Shown: positions 49,408-62,072, counted from the first letter of the stretch. The stretch: DNA of 64,000 bases from Luscinia megarhynchos (GCA_034336665.1 CM067564.1:46919451-46983450); one strand, 5' to 3'. Made by a program: numbers and translations. Notes: generated by a model from the sequence alone, not told the origin.

Positions 49408-50869
49408 GTAATTTCTGTTTCCATCCCTCTCCTCTGCATGTATGCAGTCACCTGGCATTGAGAATGTTTAGAAAGCAAGAGGGGCAGACAACATATATAG
49501 CAGACAATTATAACCAAAATCAGGAAATGGCACCAACTACTTGCTGTTGGAAATAAGCACTGGAAAGCTGTGCTTTACTTTCATGGGCATGCAAGTGTGA
49601 TTTTACAGAGTGCACTGCATGAAAGCCTAAGCCTTTTGAATATTCCTTCAGCAGTAATATTCCTCCTGTTGACAAATCTTTTAAATACCTTAGGCAAGCA
49701 TTACTTCATGCAAATCAGATTTTCAGAGGTGCTGTGTGAGAACACATGCATCAGACCCAAATCCACCAGGATGCCAGGGATAAACGCATGTTACCAAATC
49801 ACGGGAAGATCAGAACTGGTTTTAAGAAGCAGTCTTCCTGGAATGCAGATTCATTTCTCCATAACGCCATTTCCCAGACAGATTTATTTCTGAGTATCAA
49901 GTTTTTAGTTCATCTTAGTTTGTATTTCTGAACCCATGACTGTCAGCCTCATATTTGAAAAGCCATCTATTTCTCAGGCATTTAAACTAACCTGTTCATG
50001 GATATGCATGGCTTGTAAACCTCCTTCCATATACCAATCTTAATGAGATTTTGCTCTTCAGCCTTCCAGTTACGGGCAAAACAATCTGGTTTTGTGACTC
50101 TGGTGTGTCTGCTTCGAATGTGAAATAGGCTGGCACGTTTCTGTTTCTCTCTTTTGTATCTGGGTGACAATTTACGTTATGCACAGAGAAGCACAGTTTA
50201 AATCAATAATAAAAATACTTTAATCTAACTTTTCTGGATTTCATTTATTTTCAGGTGTGTGTATGGGTAAAAAAATTTACTGAAGTGCCAGTCTAGAAAA
50301 TTGAACTCTCAAAAAAAAAAAAAAAAATCCCTATCTAATTGTTAACAGTGATTCTGTCCAAAGTAAATCCCATAGAATATGGACTACACGACGTATAGGT
50401 AATTTCCAATTTAAGCAGAATGCCAAACAGCACAATAGATTTTATACTTCTCTCCAGGTGTGTAAATTGTTAATTAACCACATTCAATTGGTTAAGTGAA
50501 TTATAAAGGAGTGTATCTCGACAATGTTCAGCATTTAGCCTTCACCTCTAGCTATGGATTATTAGCAGTATGAAATGTCTTTTGTGCAGCCTGAGAGCTC
50601 ATCCCTGGGCTCCCTGGGTGCTGGCTGTGGATATGCTGATGTGCCTGCCTGTGCCCAAGGGACTGCACGTGGCTGACACACTTCTGGCCAGCTGACCCAT
50701 GTAACGTGACCTTCTGCATGCTGCACTCTTGTAAAACAAGGCAAATACTCTTAAATCACCATCGGGATAGTTTAACACATTTTAATTTGCATTTACAAGA
50801 GGTGACAAATGTGCTTAGGGTCAAATTCTGTGGAAGTTTGTCAAAGAACCTTCTTTAACTGGGAGCAAC
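49408..50869. other. Intron or intergenic DNA, A17 tract
   Basis: A17 at 50311-50327. No repeat family otherwise recognised. Under the gene model this is intron. Confidence 0.4.
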
Positions 50870-50950
50870 ACATGAGCACTGGACCATATGATTTCAAGAG
50901 GTTCCTTCCACACTGTTTTTCCCTGCAGTTCTAAGAATTATGTAATTGAC
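50870..50950 (+). mobile_element. CR1: Probable short CR1 3'-terminal relic (sense)
   Basis: 'cactggaccatatgatttcaagaggttccttccacactgtttttccctgcagttctaagaattatgtaat' resembles the end of CR1 subfamilies that read 'ggaccagatgacctccagaggtcccttcca...ttctatgattctatga'. Short and diverged. Confidence 0.45.
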
Positions 50951-51057
50951 TGATTAAATTGAATCAAAGATTCTCAGTCAGTGACCTCTGATTGCCAAAA
51001 GTAACCAGACTATCTCATTTGGATTTGTCATCACTACATTGATTTTACAGAGTATCT

Positions 51058-51325
51058 TAGAGTCGTAGAATAAAGGTTGGAAAAGATCTCAGATCATCGA
51101 GCCCAACCTTTGAACAAACACCACCATGTCTACTCAACCACAGCACTGAGTGCCCTGTTGAGTCATTTCTTGGACACTCTCAAGGAAATAGTGAATCCAT
51201 CCTTTTCCTGGGCAGCCCTTTCCAGTGCTTGACCACCCTTTCAGTGAAGAAATTCTTCCTGATGCCCAACCTGACCCTCCCCTGGTGCAGCTTGAGGCAG
51301 TGTCCTCTTGTTGTATTGCTGGTGT
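51058..51325 (-). mobile_element. CR1: CR1 LINE 3' fragment (antisense)
   Basis: Reverse-complemented CR1 terminus at 51060-51110 ('agagtcgtagaataaaggttggaaaagatctcagatcatcgagcccaacc'), then 'ccaccatgtctactcaaccacagcactgagtgcc' and 'ggcagccctttccagtgcttgaccaccctttcagtgaagaaattcttcctgatgcccaacctgaccctcccctggtgcagcttgaggc'. It breaks off near 51325. The subfamily differs from the 11.5 kb copy. Minus-strand frames here are by-products. Confidence 0.92.
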
Positions 51326-53047
51326 TGCATGGGGTTGTTGTGAAGGAACTCTTACTTGAAAGGAAAGGGATTTCAGGCACCAATAAATAAGGTGCCAGCA
51401 CACCTGGAATACCTGTAGCCCAGCCTAGCCAACCTGTTATGTCCCTGAACTGCATGAAGCTTTTAGTGCTGCTGAAGAATTTCTTAAAGCATACCTGGAG
51501 CAAGAATTAATTGTTGAGGAAGGAGATGTAGGAATGGGAATATTACAAAACTCACTGGTGAGGTAGGGGTTATAGCCCCAAGCTTTATGGGTTTAAATCT
51601 CCAGATTTGTTGTTGGACTGTATCTGTTTTATAATAAAACACAATGATTTTTCTTCACAGACTGGTGGTCTCAGACAGTTCAGAGCAAAAGTCTGACTGT
51701 TTCTCTGAACTATGGAGGCAGATTCAAACCCAAGAATTTTCTGATCAGACAGACTGAGAAGCCCAAAACAGACAAACTAGAAGTTAGATGACTCAGGGGA
51801 CTTAGTCCTGGGCCACTTTCTCCTCTCATAATCTTTTAAAATTACAAGTACACATGCCCTACAAAGCTAAGCCAAATTAAAATGGTTTTATTATTGATTT
51901 AAAAGATTCTAAAACCTCAGAATCAGATGCAGAACACTCACAGAGTGTGTTACAAATTGAATTCATTCTTTTCAAAGAAAAGGTTTCCATTCAGGAAAGT
52001 AAAATCAATTTTTTGAATGTACTGGGCAGACAGATCAATTTGTTGTAGAGCTGCTGTTCAAGGAATCCTCAGAGTCTCATATTATCCAGGTTTAAAACAA
52101 ATTTGATCTAATTTAAAATTTTTTAAATATGTAAATTTTGCTCTCATCTGGTTTCTGATGTGAGTCAGTCAAAGACTGGGACTGCACCACAGGAATCAGT
52201 TCACAGTTGGTTTGTGGGGGTTGTATTTATCTTGGTTTAACCTTCATTATGTTGGTATTGAAGAGCCCTTTTGAGAGCCTGGTTCTGTGTGGGCAGGCAA
52301 GGAAGGGGGTGGACCCTGCAGGACTTGGAAGGACACAGCAGACAGACAGAAAGCAAATGGGAAAGACAAGAAATGGATACACATGAAGTCAGTGGGGGAG
52401 GAAAAAGGACTTTTGGTTCATGGCTCACTTAATTAATAAAGGAAACAACTCATAGGCATCACACCACAATATTTAATTTTAGGAGATTTTCAAGCCACAA
52501 CAATGCATATCCAAACACAAAAATATTTTAAAAACCCACCAGTCCAGAAAACATATGCCAATAATCCTGAGGTTAGTATTATCTTCTCAGTAATAAAATC
52601 CTTGGTAGTTTCACCCTTGCTTTTAGCATGCTCAGCTTGGATCACTTTTACACAAACAGCAAAACTTCAAACATTTGGGACACTTGTCACAGTTTACTTT
52701 GCCTGCATTTTGGGCCTGCCTATCACCAATGTTTAGCTGAGGATTTTCATGGATTGTATGTTCAAGTAGGATTATGCTTTCCCTGCCCTGAACCAGAAAC
52801 ATAAAGCTTATGACCAGGGCAGCCTGAGAGTCTCTGCATTACTGTCAAACTTCTTTCTCACATGATCTGAAGCTGGAGAGCAGGAACAATTTAGATATAT
52901 TTAGATTAATGAATGGAAATTCTCTGCTTTAAATATTTCATAATGACTGAACAACAGTGATTTTTCTGTGTTGCTCATATCCAAGTCCTATTCAATCCAT
53001 AAGTTTTCCTAAGAAGCCACTGGCTCAGGAATCCAAACTTCACTTCT
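51326..53047. other. Intron or intergenic DNA, unrecognised
   Basis: The 51326-51660 part adjoining the CR1 is moderately GC-rich and ends in 'ataataaaacacaatgatttttcttcaca', which could be the tail of an unknown old insertion, but I cannot name it. Nothing else recognised. Confidence 0.35.
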
Positions 53048-53207
53048 CAAGTGGGATAATGCCATTCCTGGAAACATTCAGGGCCAGGTTGCACTGGGGT
53101 CTGAGCAACCTGATCCAGTTGAAGGTGTTCCTGCTCATTGCAAAGGAGTTGGAGTAGATAAATTTTAATAGTCCTTTCCAACCCAAACCATTCTGTGATT
53201 CTATAAT
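53048..53207 (+). mobile_element. CR1: CR1 LINE 3' fragment (sense) with 3' terminus
   Basis: 'ccattcctggaaacattcagggccaggttgcactggggtctgagcaacctgatccagttgaaggtgttcctgctcattgcaaaggagttggagtagat' is followed by 'gtcctttccaacccaaaccattctgtgattctataataa', the true end of the element. Moderately diverged. Under the gene model it sits in the intron before the 54070 exon. Confidence 0.92.
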
Positions 53208-54069
53208 AACTCCACATCAGTCACCATAGGAATAGTAACAGGACCTACCTCTCAATACATCAATAATTTTTTTTCCTTGCAGCTTTGATGGGCAAAGGCC
53301 TATGAAGGATCTGGGTTTTGGCTATCTTCCTCTGTAGCTACATTTTTCTTTGAAAGAAATAAAATTCTATCCAGTAATTTCATGACACCTTTTGAGTTTC
53401 ATGGTGTTGGTAGTATGATAAGGTTTTGCTTTCTAAATGTAGAGTAGACACCTTAAGTGAGTATTAATAAACTGCCTAATGTTTTATCTCATTCACATAT
53501 AAGCCTGCCTTTGAGCATGCAAATAACTTTTTGAAGTTGGAGGGAATTTGCCTGTGACATCCTATATATGCTTTAGCCCAATGAGCATTATTGGGCACTT
53601 AATGATTTTTGTCCTGACCATTTTAACGCCCATTCTAGCATCTGTCATGCATGAAATTCCTCTTACTGACACACTTATGTGGATAATCTGGCATTTAACT
53701 CCTATCTTTACTGAGTCAGGTGCATTTTGCTTTCATCTTTATTCTAAGCCAATATGGTATTTGCTGATTACCTTTATCAATCTGCCTGTTCTAAATTTGA
53801 GTATATTCACTGAACAAACTGCACTATAAACAACCTGTTTGTTATGTAGATAAGAACTGGATCCTTGTAATCCAAAACTGTTATTACTTCAGGCCCCAAA
53901 AGTGTAATTTAAGATCAAAGCCTGAATTGATATCATAAACACAATTCAAAAAAAGGAAAACCTGAATGATTTTCAGATAAATAAAATCAGGTTAAATAAA
54001 TGTAAATCTATAACAGTTTTGTTCACATAATTTAGTGCATTTAATTTAATTTTTTTTTTCTTTTGTTAG

Positions 54070-54112
54070 GTCTACAAGCAGAAAGAGCTCAAGGTGTTAA
54101 TCAGCTGAACAG
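54070..54112 (+). CDS. Coding exon candidate (43 nt) of the coiled-coil gene
   Basis: An exceptionally long T-rich tract and TTTTGTTAG acceptor end at 54069; the donor AACAG|gtgaga matches consensus closely. Only one frame is open: GT completes a codon, followed by LQAERAQGVNQLNR, with AG left over. The other two frames hit stops near the end. The exon is rich in purine splicing-enhancer-like words (GCAGAAAGAGC). By phase it can join the 54798 exon or skip directly to 56166 or 58004. Confidence 0.6.
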
Positions 54113-54185
54113 GTGAGAGCCAAGTTTTCCAGAATTACTTCAGAATTTTATGACAATCTCTCAATTTTTCTACTGTATATAACAG

Positions 54186-54272
54186 TATAGTATAGTATAG
54201 TATAGTATAGTATAGTATAGTATAGTATAGTATAGTATAGTATAGTATAGTATAGTATAGTATAGTATAGTA
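54186..54272 (+). repeat. (TATAG)17 pentanucleotide microsatellite
   Basis: Seventeen perfect uninterrupted TATAG units (54186-54270), followed by a degraded unit. The array starts only 73 bases after the donor of the 54070 exon. Perfect arrays of this length are usually length-polymorphic. Confidence 0.98.
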
Positions 54273-54797
54273 AAGAATAATATATATTCTAGCAACTTTA
54301 ATACCCATTGTTTTACTTGTTTTAGGTTAAAAAAAAATTAAATACACAGGCAAAAATGAACAAGATTAGCAACAAAATATTTTTATGTAGCAAGAAAAAA
54401 AAGTCCTACAGTTTGATATTAATTGAAATGTTGATAAGCAAAAAAATTCATGATGGACCAGCTCTATAAACAGCCCCAGTATACTGGTCAGTGTTTTAAA
54501 TACAATTTCTGCATTCTCTCATTTTCACTTAAATATATATTGATGCAGGCCACAAAGTCATGCATACAGCTTTAGTATAGTCTACCAGTGGTCATGCAAA
54601 CTAATCAACAGAACTTAATAAAGAACTGAAATGGTATTGTGGACTCCCAAACATGGTTAAATTTTACTTTTTCTTCCTGTAAAAAAGACTTAGTTATGTT
54701 TACAAGAGCTGAAGAGTGAGAAGAAAACTGACAGCTAATGTAAATATTTGCTTGACCATCATTTGGTAAATACATTTTTTTTTTCTTCTTTCCTTAG

Positions 54798-54833
54798 ATA
54801 TTCAGCTATTTTCACCAGAATAACAAGCAGCAG
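54798..54833 (+). CDS. Coding exon candidate (36 nt), symmetric cassette
   Basis: Acceptor: a long pyrimidine run ending tttccttag at 54797. Donor: AGCAG|gtaagt, which matches the consensus perfectly. The pending AG plus the first A gives Arg, then YSAIFTRITSS, with AG left over. It enters and leaves in the same phase, so inclusion or skipping preserves the frame. An acceptor and perfect donor only 36 bases apart are unlikely by chance alone, though such pairs do occur in 64 kb. Confidence 0.6.
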
Positions 54834-56165
54834 GTAAGTTACAATGATGAATTATTCTTTCCAGTTTCATGTTCTATCTATAGCCTTTTCATCCATTAGA
54901 GCTTTTAATTCATCTTGGGTTTGCCAGTTTTCACGCTCCCATGTATTTTTTACAAAATAATTTATTACAATCTATATTTCTTTCTTCTCAAAATTATAAT
55001 CCAATTACTTTCTCAGTAAACAAGAATTCCTCCTTTTTATGTGAAATTAACTACCAGCCAAAGCAGTTTCTGATTAGACAAGCTAATTTTGAAAGAACAG
55101 ATAGAATGAAGCAATGAACTGGATAAAAATAATAATGGAGCATACCTTGCTAGATAACAAATGGAACAGACTCTGGAGACAATTAATGCACGAGATACTT
55201 AATGCTGAGGTAGGTTAAACAAATTTTGTCTTATTTATTTACTCCCATAAATCATAGCTAGTTTCTTTATATAACATGCTCTAACCACCCAGGTTACATC
55301 ATATTTCTGCAAATATTTGCTGTGTTCTTTACTGGAAACCCCAGCATCCTTTGTAGAAGGGTGTGTATATATTTATATATACATAGATATAAATATAGAC
55401 AGATCAATCAATTGATTGATCCAGAAAGGGAAACAGGTCTAACAACACTTGGGATTAATTTTGCTGGGAAATACTTGGTAATTTTATCCAATGGATAAAT
55501 ATTATTTCTTCTACTTTGGGTTCCCAAATGGGTAACAGACTGAGTGATCATTACTTGCTGGGGTTGATCCTGTTCTATGTCTTATGCTAAAGCAGCACTT
55601 TTCATTGGGTTTGTTGTCATGAGAGGTTTGTCAGGCCTTGTTCCTCAATTTCCTCCACTTGAATCAATTCTACCTCCTTGGGTCTGAGGGGCAGCTCCTT
55701 ACAGGCCAATTGGAATAGCATGAGATCACTTATAAATATGAGAAAACATCTTCCCTCACTAGCCTTGCATCCAACTCAAGTTTAAGTGCCATCAAAAAGT
55801 CTTCATTTAAATATGTACTATTAGAGATATTAGTAGGAAGGTAGCAAAACCCATCAGTACCATGAACAGTCAGCCTTTAACCTTGAAGAAGGGAAGGCAA
55901 TAATCAGTCTTTACCTCTTTCCTGCAATCCCTGTAGGTACATTATGTAGAATAAATTGTTCTCCTGTTGTCTTATAATTTGTATGAAACCAGTCCTTCTA
56001 TTTGTGCTGCAAACTTCAGTTTTATCTAACTCTTTAATAATAAAAACTTCAGTGGTGTTTCTGGATAAATTAAAACCAATCCCCCTAAATGTGTGGATGG
56101 CTCTTATAACAAAAGTATTAACCCATTCCATCTGTGTTTCCTGCTTGCTGCTTTTTATTTTTCAG

Positions 56166-56213
56166 CACTAATCACATGGATGGTAATAATTCTTGGTCAA
56201 CGGTAACCTATCT
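56166..56213 (+). CDS. Coding exon candidate (48 nt), symmetric cassette
   Basis: Acceptor ctgctttttatttttcag ends at 56165. The donor that keeps the frame is TATCT|gtaaga; an alternative gtaacc 11 bases earlier would break it. Pending AG plus C gives Ser, then TNHMDGNNSWSTVTY and two carried bases (CT), which with the G of the 58004 exon make Leu. One of the other frames has TAA at once and the third stops late. The peptide is polar and looks like a linker. Confidence 0.45.
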
Positions 56214-58003
56214 GTAAGAACTGCATACACTGAATTTTTTAACTTACTTCCAGATACAACCTCTTATTAACTTTCTGTCAGAGATTATGCTGCCAAATCC
56301 CTTTTGTCTCTCCAGTCTGTATATGGAAATCATCTCTAGCTGCCTTCTCTCCCTTACTCACACAAATTGCACCTTAATACTGATCCAGTAAAATAACTTC
56401 ATAGTTTCAACATCCTATTCTACTTATGAATCCTTGCCTAATTCTGTATCATTTCTCATCTCCTCTATTCTCAGTTTTGCAATAAGGACCTTTGATTTCC
56501 TCTTGAGAGCTCCTACCTTGCAAGAAAGGCCTTTCCATGATCATTACTTTTTGGGCCTTGTGATTTCTCTTAGAGTACTCACTCCTATCCTGTGAATATC
56601 CAATTTACCATTGGAAATTATTTTTATATAGATTAGAGCCCTTCTGCATTCCAGAAGTCCTTAAAATGTCAGAGAGCCACTCTGCCAGAGAACACACAAA
56701 TGCAGTTACAACTGAGTGACGTGTTAATAAATATGACCAAATCCAACTTGGCCTGCCTGTTCCCTCTCATTATATATGTATTCAGTTAAGAGCAAAAGTT
56801 AAAGATTAGAGTCATCTAGGTTAGTGGAGAGGTGGGTTACATCAAAACAGTCATTGCATAATTCTGAAAGTTTTATTTGTATGTTTTATTTTCATTTCTC
56901 ATGGGATCTGTTGCCAGAAAAAGACTTTTATCTTCTCATGTCTCAATCAGATCCTCCAGGCACCTCATACTCCAGTCAAATGTGACAAAATTTAGTAATT
57001 GCTCTAATGTGGGCTTCTATTTAGATATTATTTTCTCTCTGGCCAGGTGTAGGCCAGGGTTTGGTGCTGCTGCTGCAGATTTAGCACGTAGGCAGGTTGT
57101 GCTTTAAGACCCAGCTGTTTTAGGATGTGCAATGAAGGGATGGAGACAAGCCTTGGAGCACAGACTGAGCCTCTCACATGGAAACACAAAGGCTGATGTG
57201 TTCCATTTTAGCCTGAATAAGCTGCAGACAAGAGTGGAAAGACACCTGAATGCAGGAGCCTTGGTGATGGGAGAGAAGAACCATTCTGAGGGGGAGAAGA
57301 AGTGATGGAGGCAGATTGTAACAGGAACCAGCAGTGATTTCAAACACTTATTGTATAAATGTCCCCTGTCACAGGGCCTGGGGACCAGGAGCTCTCTGAG
57401 GAATGATGTGAGTGATCTAGCCAGGTGACAATGAGGATTGCAAGTTAGTTCATTAGAAAGTTGAGTAAAATCAGTTTCTGTATTGATGAACCAGCATTTT
57501 CTGCAGGAAGACAAATATTCTGTTGACTATTTTGACCATCCCAATTTTCAGACCTTGTGCTATTTCTCTCTTCTCCTTGACTTGCAGGGATTGTCATTTC
57601 TAGTTACATTTGCACATTGCCTCAACACTGGCTGGAGGCCAAAGATTACAGCACAAATAGGCATAGAAATTGGTATATTTAGGATGGTTTTCTTTCCTAT
57701 CTAATTAATGAACCCCTAACTAACACTGCCAGAAATTGAGACTGTCACATGATTGATCAGTCCTGAAAAATTGAAGCATAATGTAACATTTCAGATGTTC
57801 CAGTATACTTTTTGGTGTTGCTGACATAGAAATATACTACAGAAAATATTAAATTGCTAGGTGTGGATAGTTTATACCCAAGCATAGTATAATCACAAGT
57901 GCTGACACTGGTCTCCTCTCTTTTGTAGCAAAGCTGATTTAAATTTAAGTTTAGTTCACACTTTTTAATTTATTTCTCCTTTTAATTTCCTCTTCTCATA
58001 TAG

Positions 58004-58095
58004 GGAAAACTATGATCTTATGAAGCTGTCATTAAATGATCAAACAATATTAAATAACCTAATGAAAATCTTAAGCAAAAGTCATTGTGAATTAG
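58004..58095 (+). CDS. Coding exon candidate (92 nt), helical segment
   Basis: A very long pyrimidine-rich acceptor (about 57961-58003) ends catatag. The donor GAATTAG|gtattt is weaker. One frame is open for 30 codons while the other two stop within 10. It begins ENYDLMKLSLNDQTILNN and ends with LSKSHCEL, an amphipathic, leucine-rich stretch consistent with helix. One base (G) is carried over; with AA from 62073 or AG from 63840 it gives Glu either way. Confidence 0.55.
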
Positions 58096-61000
58096 GTATT
58101 TGCTAAACTGACAACACAAGCCTTTGTAAACCTGATATTGTTCTTATGTAAACTCATGAATGGAGACTTTCTCAAATAAATTACTTAATAACATCAGAGT
58201 CATTGGCTGAGTAAATATATCCCAGGGGCACATACTAAGATTCCTGAATTTAAATGTTGAATAGAACTTCATATTTGTCACCTTTACTAACGAGTTTTTC
58301 CTTATGAAATCATTATTAGCATGAAAAAGTTAAATTTTGTATCTAATTTCTTGAATTAATGCTGTTGGAAGACCCTAAGGGTTTGAAAGTTCTTCCACTG
58401 GAATTCATCATTTACATAATTTTCATAGCCCCAACACTTTGCTCTCTGCTCTGAATGCACATTGTGGGTTTTTTATGCATTAAAGCAGCGACTTCTATTT
58501 TTCTCCACACAAAACAATTAAGAGAAGAATAACAGGTAATAAACATTTTTAATCTTTAATATTACATTAACAGTGAAGTGCCATATTTCATGCTTTCACA
58601 ACCACATTGCATGCTGAATGATGCATTTTTGGTCCCTCTTATGAAGATATTTGATTAGAAAGGAAAAACAATTGAGTTATTTGAGATCAGTGGAGCTTTC
58701 CATCATTTCCTGCTTGAGAAACTTGCAAGTGCACAGCAGCATGGCCAGATTTTTAAGCAGACTAGATCATATTTTTTCAACTGTACATTATCATAGTTCA
58801 GTCATGATCTATGGATGTTTACTCAATAATTTTTTTTTGTTGCTAATATTGCTTATTATATGGGAGATTTATTCTTTTTTAAGCTGAAACCAGTGCAGCA
58901 CAGCTTCTGACCAGAATATCTCTTGATGTTAACCTCTCCTCTGCCTGCTGCTATTAATAATAATTTTTATTACTGCAGGTCTTTTGCACTCAGGGTCATG
59001 GACATATGGTAGAAGTAAGAGACATGTGTAGGATGGACCCAAACTGGAAAACCAAATTAGCAGCAAAGATAGATTTAATATCTGCATCCTTTGGGCTTAG
59101 CATAACTGCAAAGGAAACATGACAGTCCAGTCAGTGTTTTGTACAGAAAATCTGAACTTATCTCTGTGTCAGGACTAAACTTGTTTGACAACAGCCTACA
59201 AATAATCTTTATCTGGTAAACAAATCTGTTCCTCAATTTAACAATGTGTATAAGAATTTTAATTGCTATTGTTGTACTATTATCATTACTATTATTAATG
59301 CATTTCTGTGTAAAAACACTAATGTAAAAGGTGCAATCTGGTTTGTGGCAAAATTTTGGTTAGGATTCAATGTGAGATGAAGATTCCACTCTTGATACAT
59401 TTCTCACCCCACTATAGGTATCTAAAAGGCCATTTTACCCTCATAAGATGAATTGGCTTTACCAAATATTTGTCCCTTGGCTGGGATGGGAAGACACCTA
59501 ATGGAATAACTTCTATATTTTAAAATTTAAAGTCTAAATCTGAAACCAAATGTGATCTTTGAGTTTGATGCATTTGCCTATATATTCACATCTAGTGCTA
59601 TTCAAGAAGCTTAGCGTCATGTACTCATATAATAAAAGAATTTATGCCACCTTCTTACAGCAGCCTCTGGAATTAGTCTCTACTATCCTAGTTCACTTCA
59701 TGAAGTTCACACTGAGTATAATTTATCTTGCACTCCTAAATGCAATGCAATGAGCTGAATACTGACTCTTTTTAAAGCCAGTTTATTGTGTGTCAGATAT
59801 TCTCCAATCTTCTTCAAAGTTTATGTAAAAACACACTCTTGTTTTTCTACAGAAGTAAAATCACACATCTCTGTGTTTTCTCCAGCCACAAAATATCTAG
59901 AAATAGCTTCTTGGTACATTATCTAGCTTATTCCTGTTGTTTTCCAATAGCAGCTTCAAGTGTCACATTATGTGTTAATCTTGCTTCTCTTCCCATCTAG
60001 GGAAGTACCAAAGAGTCTTACATATGGAAAATAGAAAAAGAGTCTTGAAAATATTGTTAACTATTAAGTCCAGATGTTGCAATTTTTGCTGGTCAGCATT
60101 TGATGTAGAAAAGTCTTAAATCAAATACTGACACAGAATGAACCCATGAAACCCTGTAAGTCTGTCTTGTGAACACCAGCAGCTTCCCTTCAAACCTTGT
60201 CCAACATCATCTCTCTGGACAAATCGCTCTGCTTGACAGAGTGGAGGAAGTCCAGTCTGTGTGATCAACTGTGCACAGTTTTAAATGTCCTACAAATCAT
60301 GTTAGTGCTTTGAAAACATGTGGTACTGCAGGAATGAGCTGTATTGAAGTTATTCATTTTGGACTCCAAACGAACAACCTCAGAACAGCTTGTTGGAAGC
60401 CCCTGGCACTTAGTTACAGTCAAATTTGATGATGGCTTGTAATGTGCATGTCAAAACGAGGTCAGCCATTTGAGGCTGCTCACTTCCAACCTTCCTTTTC
60501 CATGAGCCAAATCACTGCCCAGATGCTCGTCGAGCCTCATTACCATAATGCCAACATGTTATCCAGGTTCAAATGTGGGGTTTGCTGTTGATCCAAACAT
60601 ACACTAAAGCCACTGAAAAACTCCATCAAGGAGTGCTATGCTGCTCATCAGTGCCAAAATTCAACTGGCTCAGAATTTTGAGGGATTTTGGGTCATTTGG
60701 TCCATCCTAACTGGCTGTGTTGTAAATTCTGGTTTGTGAGATATCAGACATTAAATGAATCTAGATGTTTGGGCTTGATTGGCAATTTCCAATAGCTGAA
60801 CTCCCAAACCAGCACCTTTCAAAGTTTCCCTCTAATTTCTATGGACTCTGGGTGCAGCTATTGGAAAACCAGTACTTGACACCAGTACTTGCCCTACCAA
60901 GATTCCAGCTGAATTTGTCACCCTGTGATAATGTGCTCTTCAGGCATAATTGTTTGTCTCTGATTTACAGTATCTTCTGGTAACCCAGGAGATGGGCACA

Positions 61001-61296
61001 AATTGAAAGGAAAGCACTCATGAAACTCAAATTAAAACATGTAACTGAAATATTTATCTCATAGCAAGGTTTGACTGATTATAAACAAAAACTATTTGGA
61101 CTGATTTTCGGGTTTTGTGAAAATATATTGCTACTCTGTAAACCAAAGCTATGAAAAATATGACTAATTGTACCAAGACAACAGTAGCTACATTATCCTA
61201 TCTGTTTATTTATTCTAGCTTGAATAACTGAGAGATATGTTCCATTTCACTACAATTAGTGCACTGATTTTAGGTTTGTTAACATAAGTTTCATCC

Positions 61297-61363
<67 letters not shown>

Positions 61364-62072
61364 AGAAGATCTTGAAGGCATACCAAACTTGAATTTCATT
61401 GAATCGTCCCACAATTTTCAGCTTTTTAAAATGTGTTTATTAGATAGAATGAAAAAATATCTCATTTGTTAAAATTTCTCTCAGTGTTGCATTTTTCGTT
61501 TTTGCACACTAGTACCTTGTAATGTTACTTCTACGAAACACACACTTCCCAGGAAATTTTACTCATTGATGTGGAATTATGTTATAAAATGGAAGAGAAT
61601 ATTCACGAACAGAAAACACTATTATTTTTTCTATCTTGTTTTCCTGTCATTTGACCTTCTCTTCCTTAGTTTTTAACTTTCTTCTCCTTAGATTTTTTAC
61701 TATCCTTTCCTTAGTTTGGGTGCACAGTAAATTTCCGCATGTCATTTATTGTCAACAGTGTAATTTCTCTTGTGTGACAAACATTTTGTCTTTCCTCTAC
61801 TCAGAAAAGAGGAGATGGATGGTCAGGAAAGATTTCTTTTATTCTTATTCTGCTTTATTTTTGTAGCATGTAAGTTCATATTTTTTCAGGGGTTTTCATT
61901 GATTTGAATTGCTGTAACAGGTACTTAGTGCAAAGTCTGAGCTTGTACAGTAATTAAAGTGAGAGAATCTCAAGCTATTTAACTTAATAAGGGGAAGTTA
62001 ACCGACTTGATCAGAGTCTAATACTTGCAGAGGGAAGAATTTCTGATATTCATTGACTCTTTAATTTAGCAG
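58096..62072. other. Intron of the candidate gene
   Basis: Contains the (ATCT)n array at 61297 and no recognised transposon. Three alternative exon-like blocks lie inside: 58980-59015, 60001-60119 and 61805-61869. None gives a better protein than the 62073 exon; they are discussed in findings and rejected items. Confidence 0.4.
61297..61363 (+). repeat. (ATCT)n tetranucleotide microsatellite, 67 nt
   Basis: Nearly 17 perfect ATCT units (GATA on the other strand), preceded by one imperfect CATC unit and ending in ATCAGAAG. GATA/TATC repeats of this length are typically highly polymorphic. Confidence 0.98.

Noticed and set aside
51326..51660. Possible long terminal repeat fragment beside a CR1 copy
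   Set aside because: There is a polyadenylation-like word and a plausible end, but no matching second copy, no target duplication and no primer-binding site. I cannot support an endogenous retrovirus call.
53548..53829. 93-codon hydrophobic open frame resembling a membrane protein
   Set aside because: T-rich DNA gives hydrophobic translations by default. There is no start context, splice signal or recognisable motif, and it does not match mitochondrial genes, so I see no nuclear mitochondrial insertion.
57104..57514. 136-codon minus-strand open frame in a GC-richer patch
   Set aside because: No motif, no splice framing and no start support. The plus strand of the same patch has scattered frames too. 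It may reflect low stop density and not coding.
58980..59015. 36-nt exon-like block in compatible phase (acceptor attactgcag, donor GTAGAA|gtaaga)
   Set aside because: Weak pyrimidine tract, and a peptide (LLHSGSWTYGR) unlike the helical neighbours. Probably chance.
60001..60119. Alternative terminal exon after a strong acceptor, 38 codons then TAA, in phase with the 58004 exon
   Set aside because: It fits by phase, but the 62073 to 63840 path gives a far more protein-like continuation. No AATAAA is seen shortly downstream. It could still be a rare alternative end.
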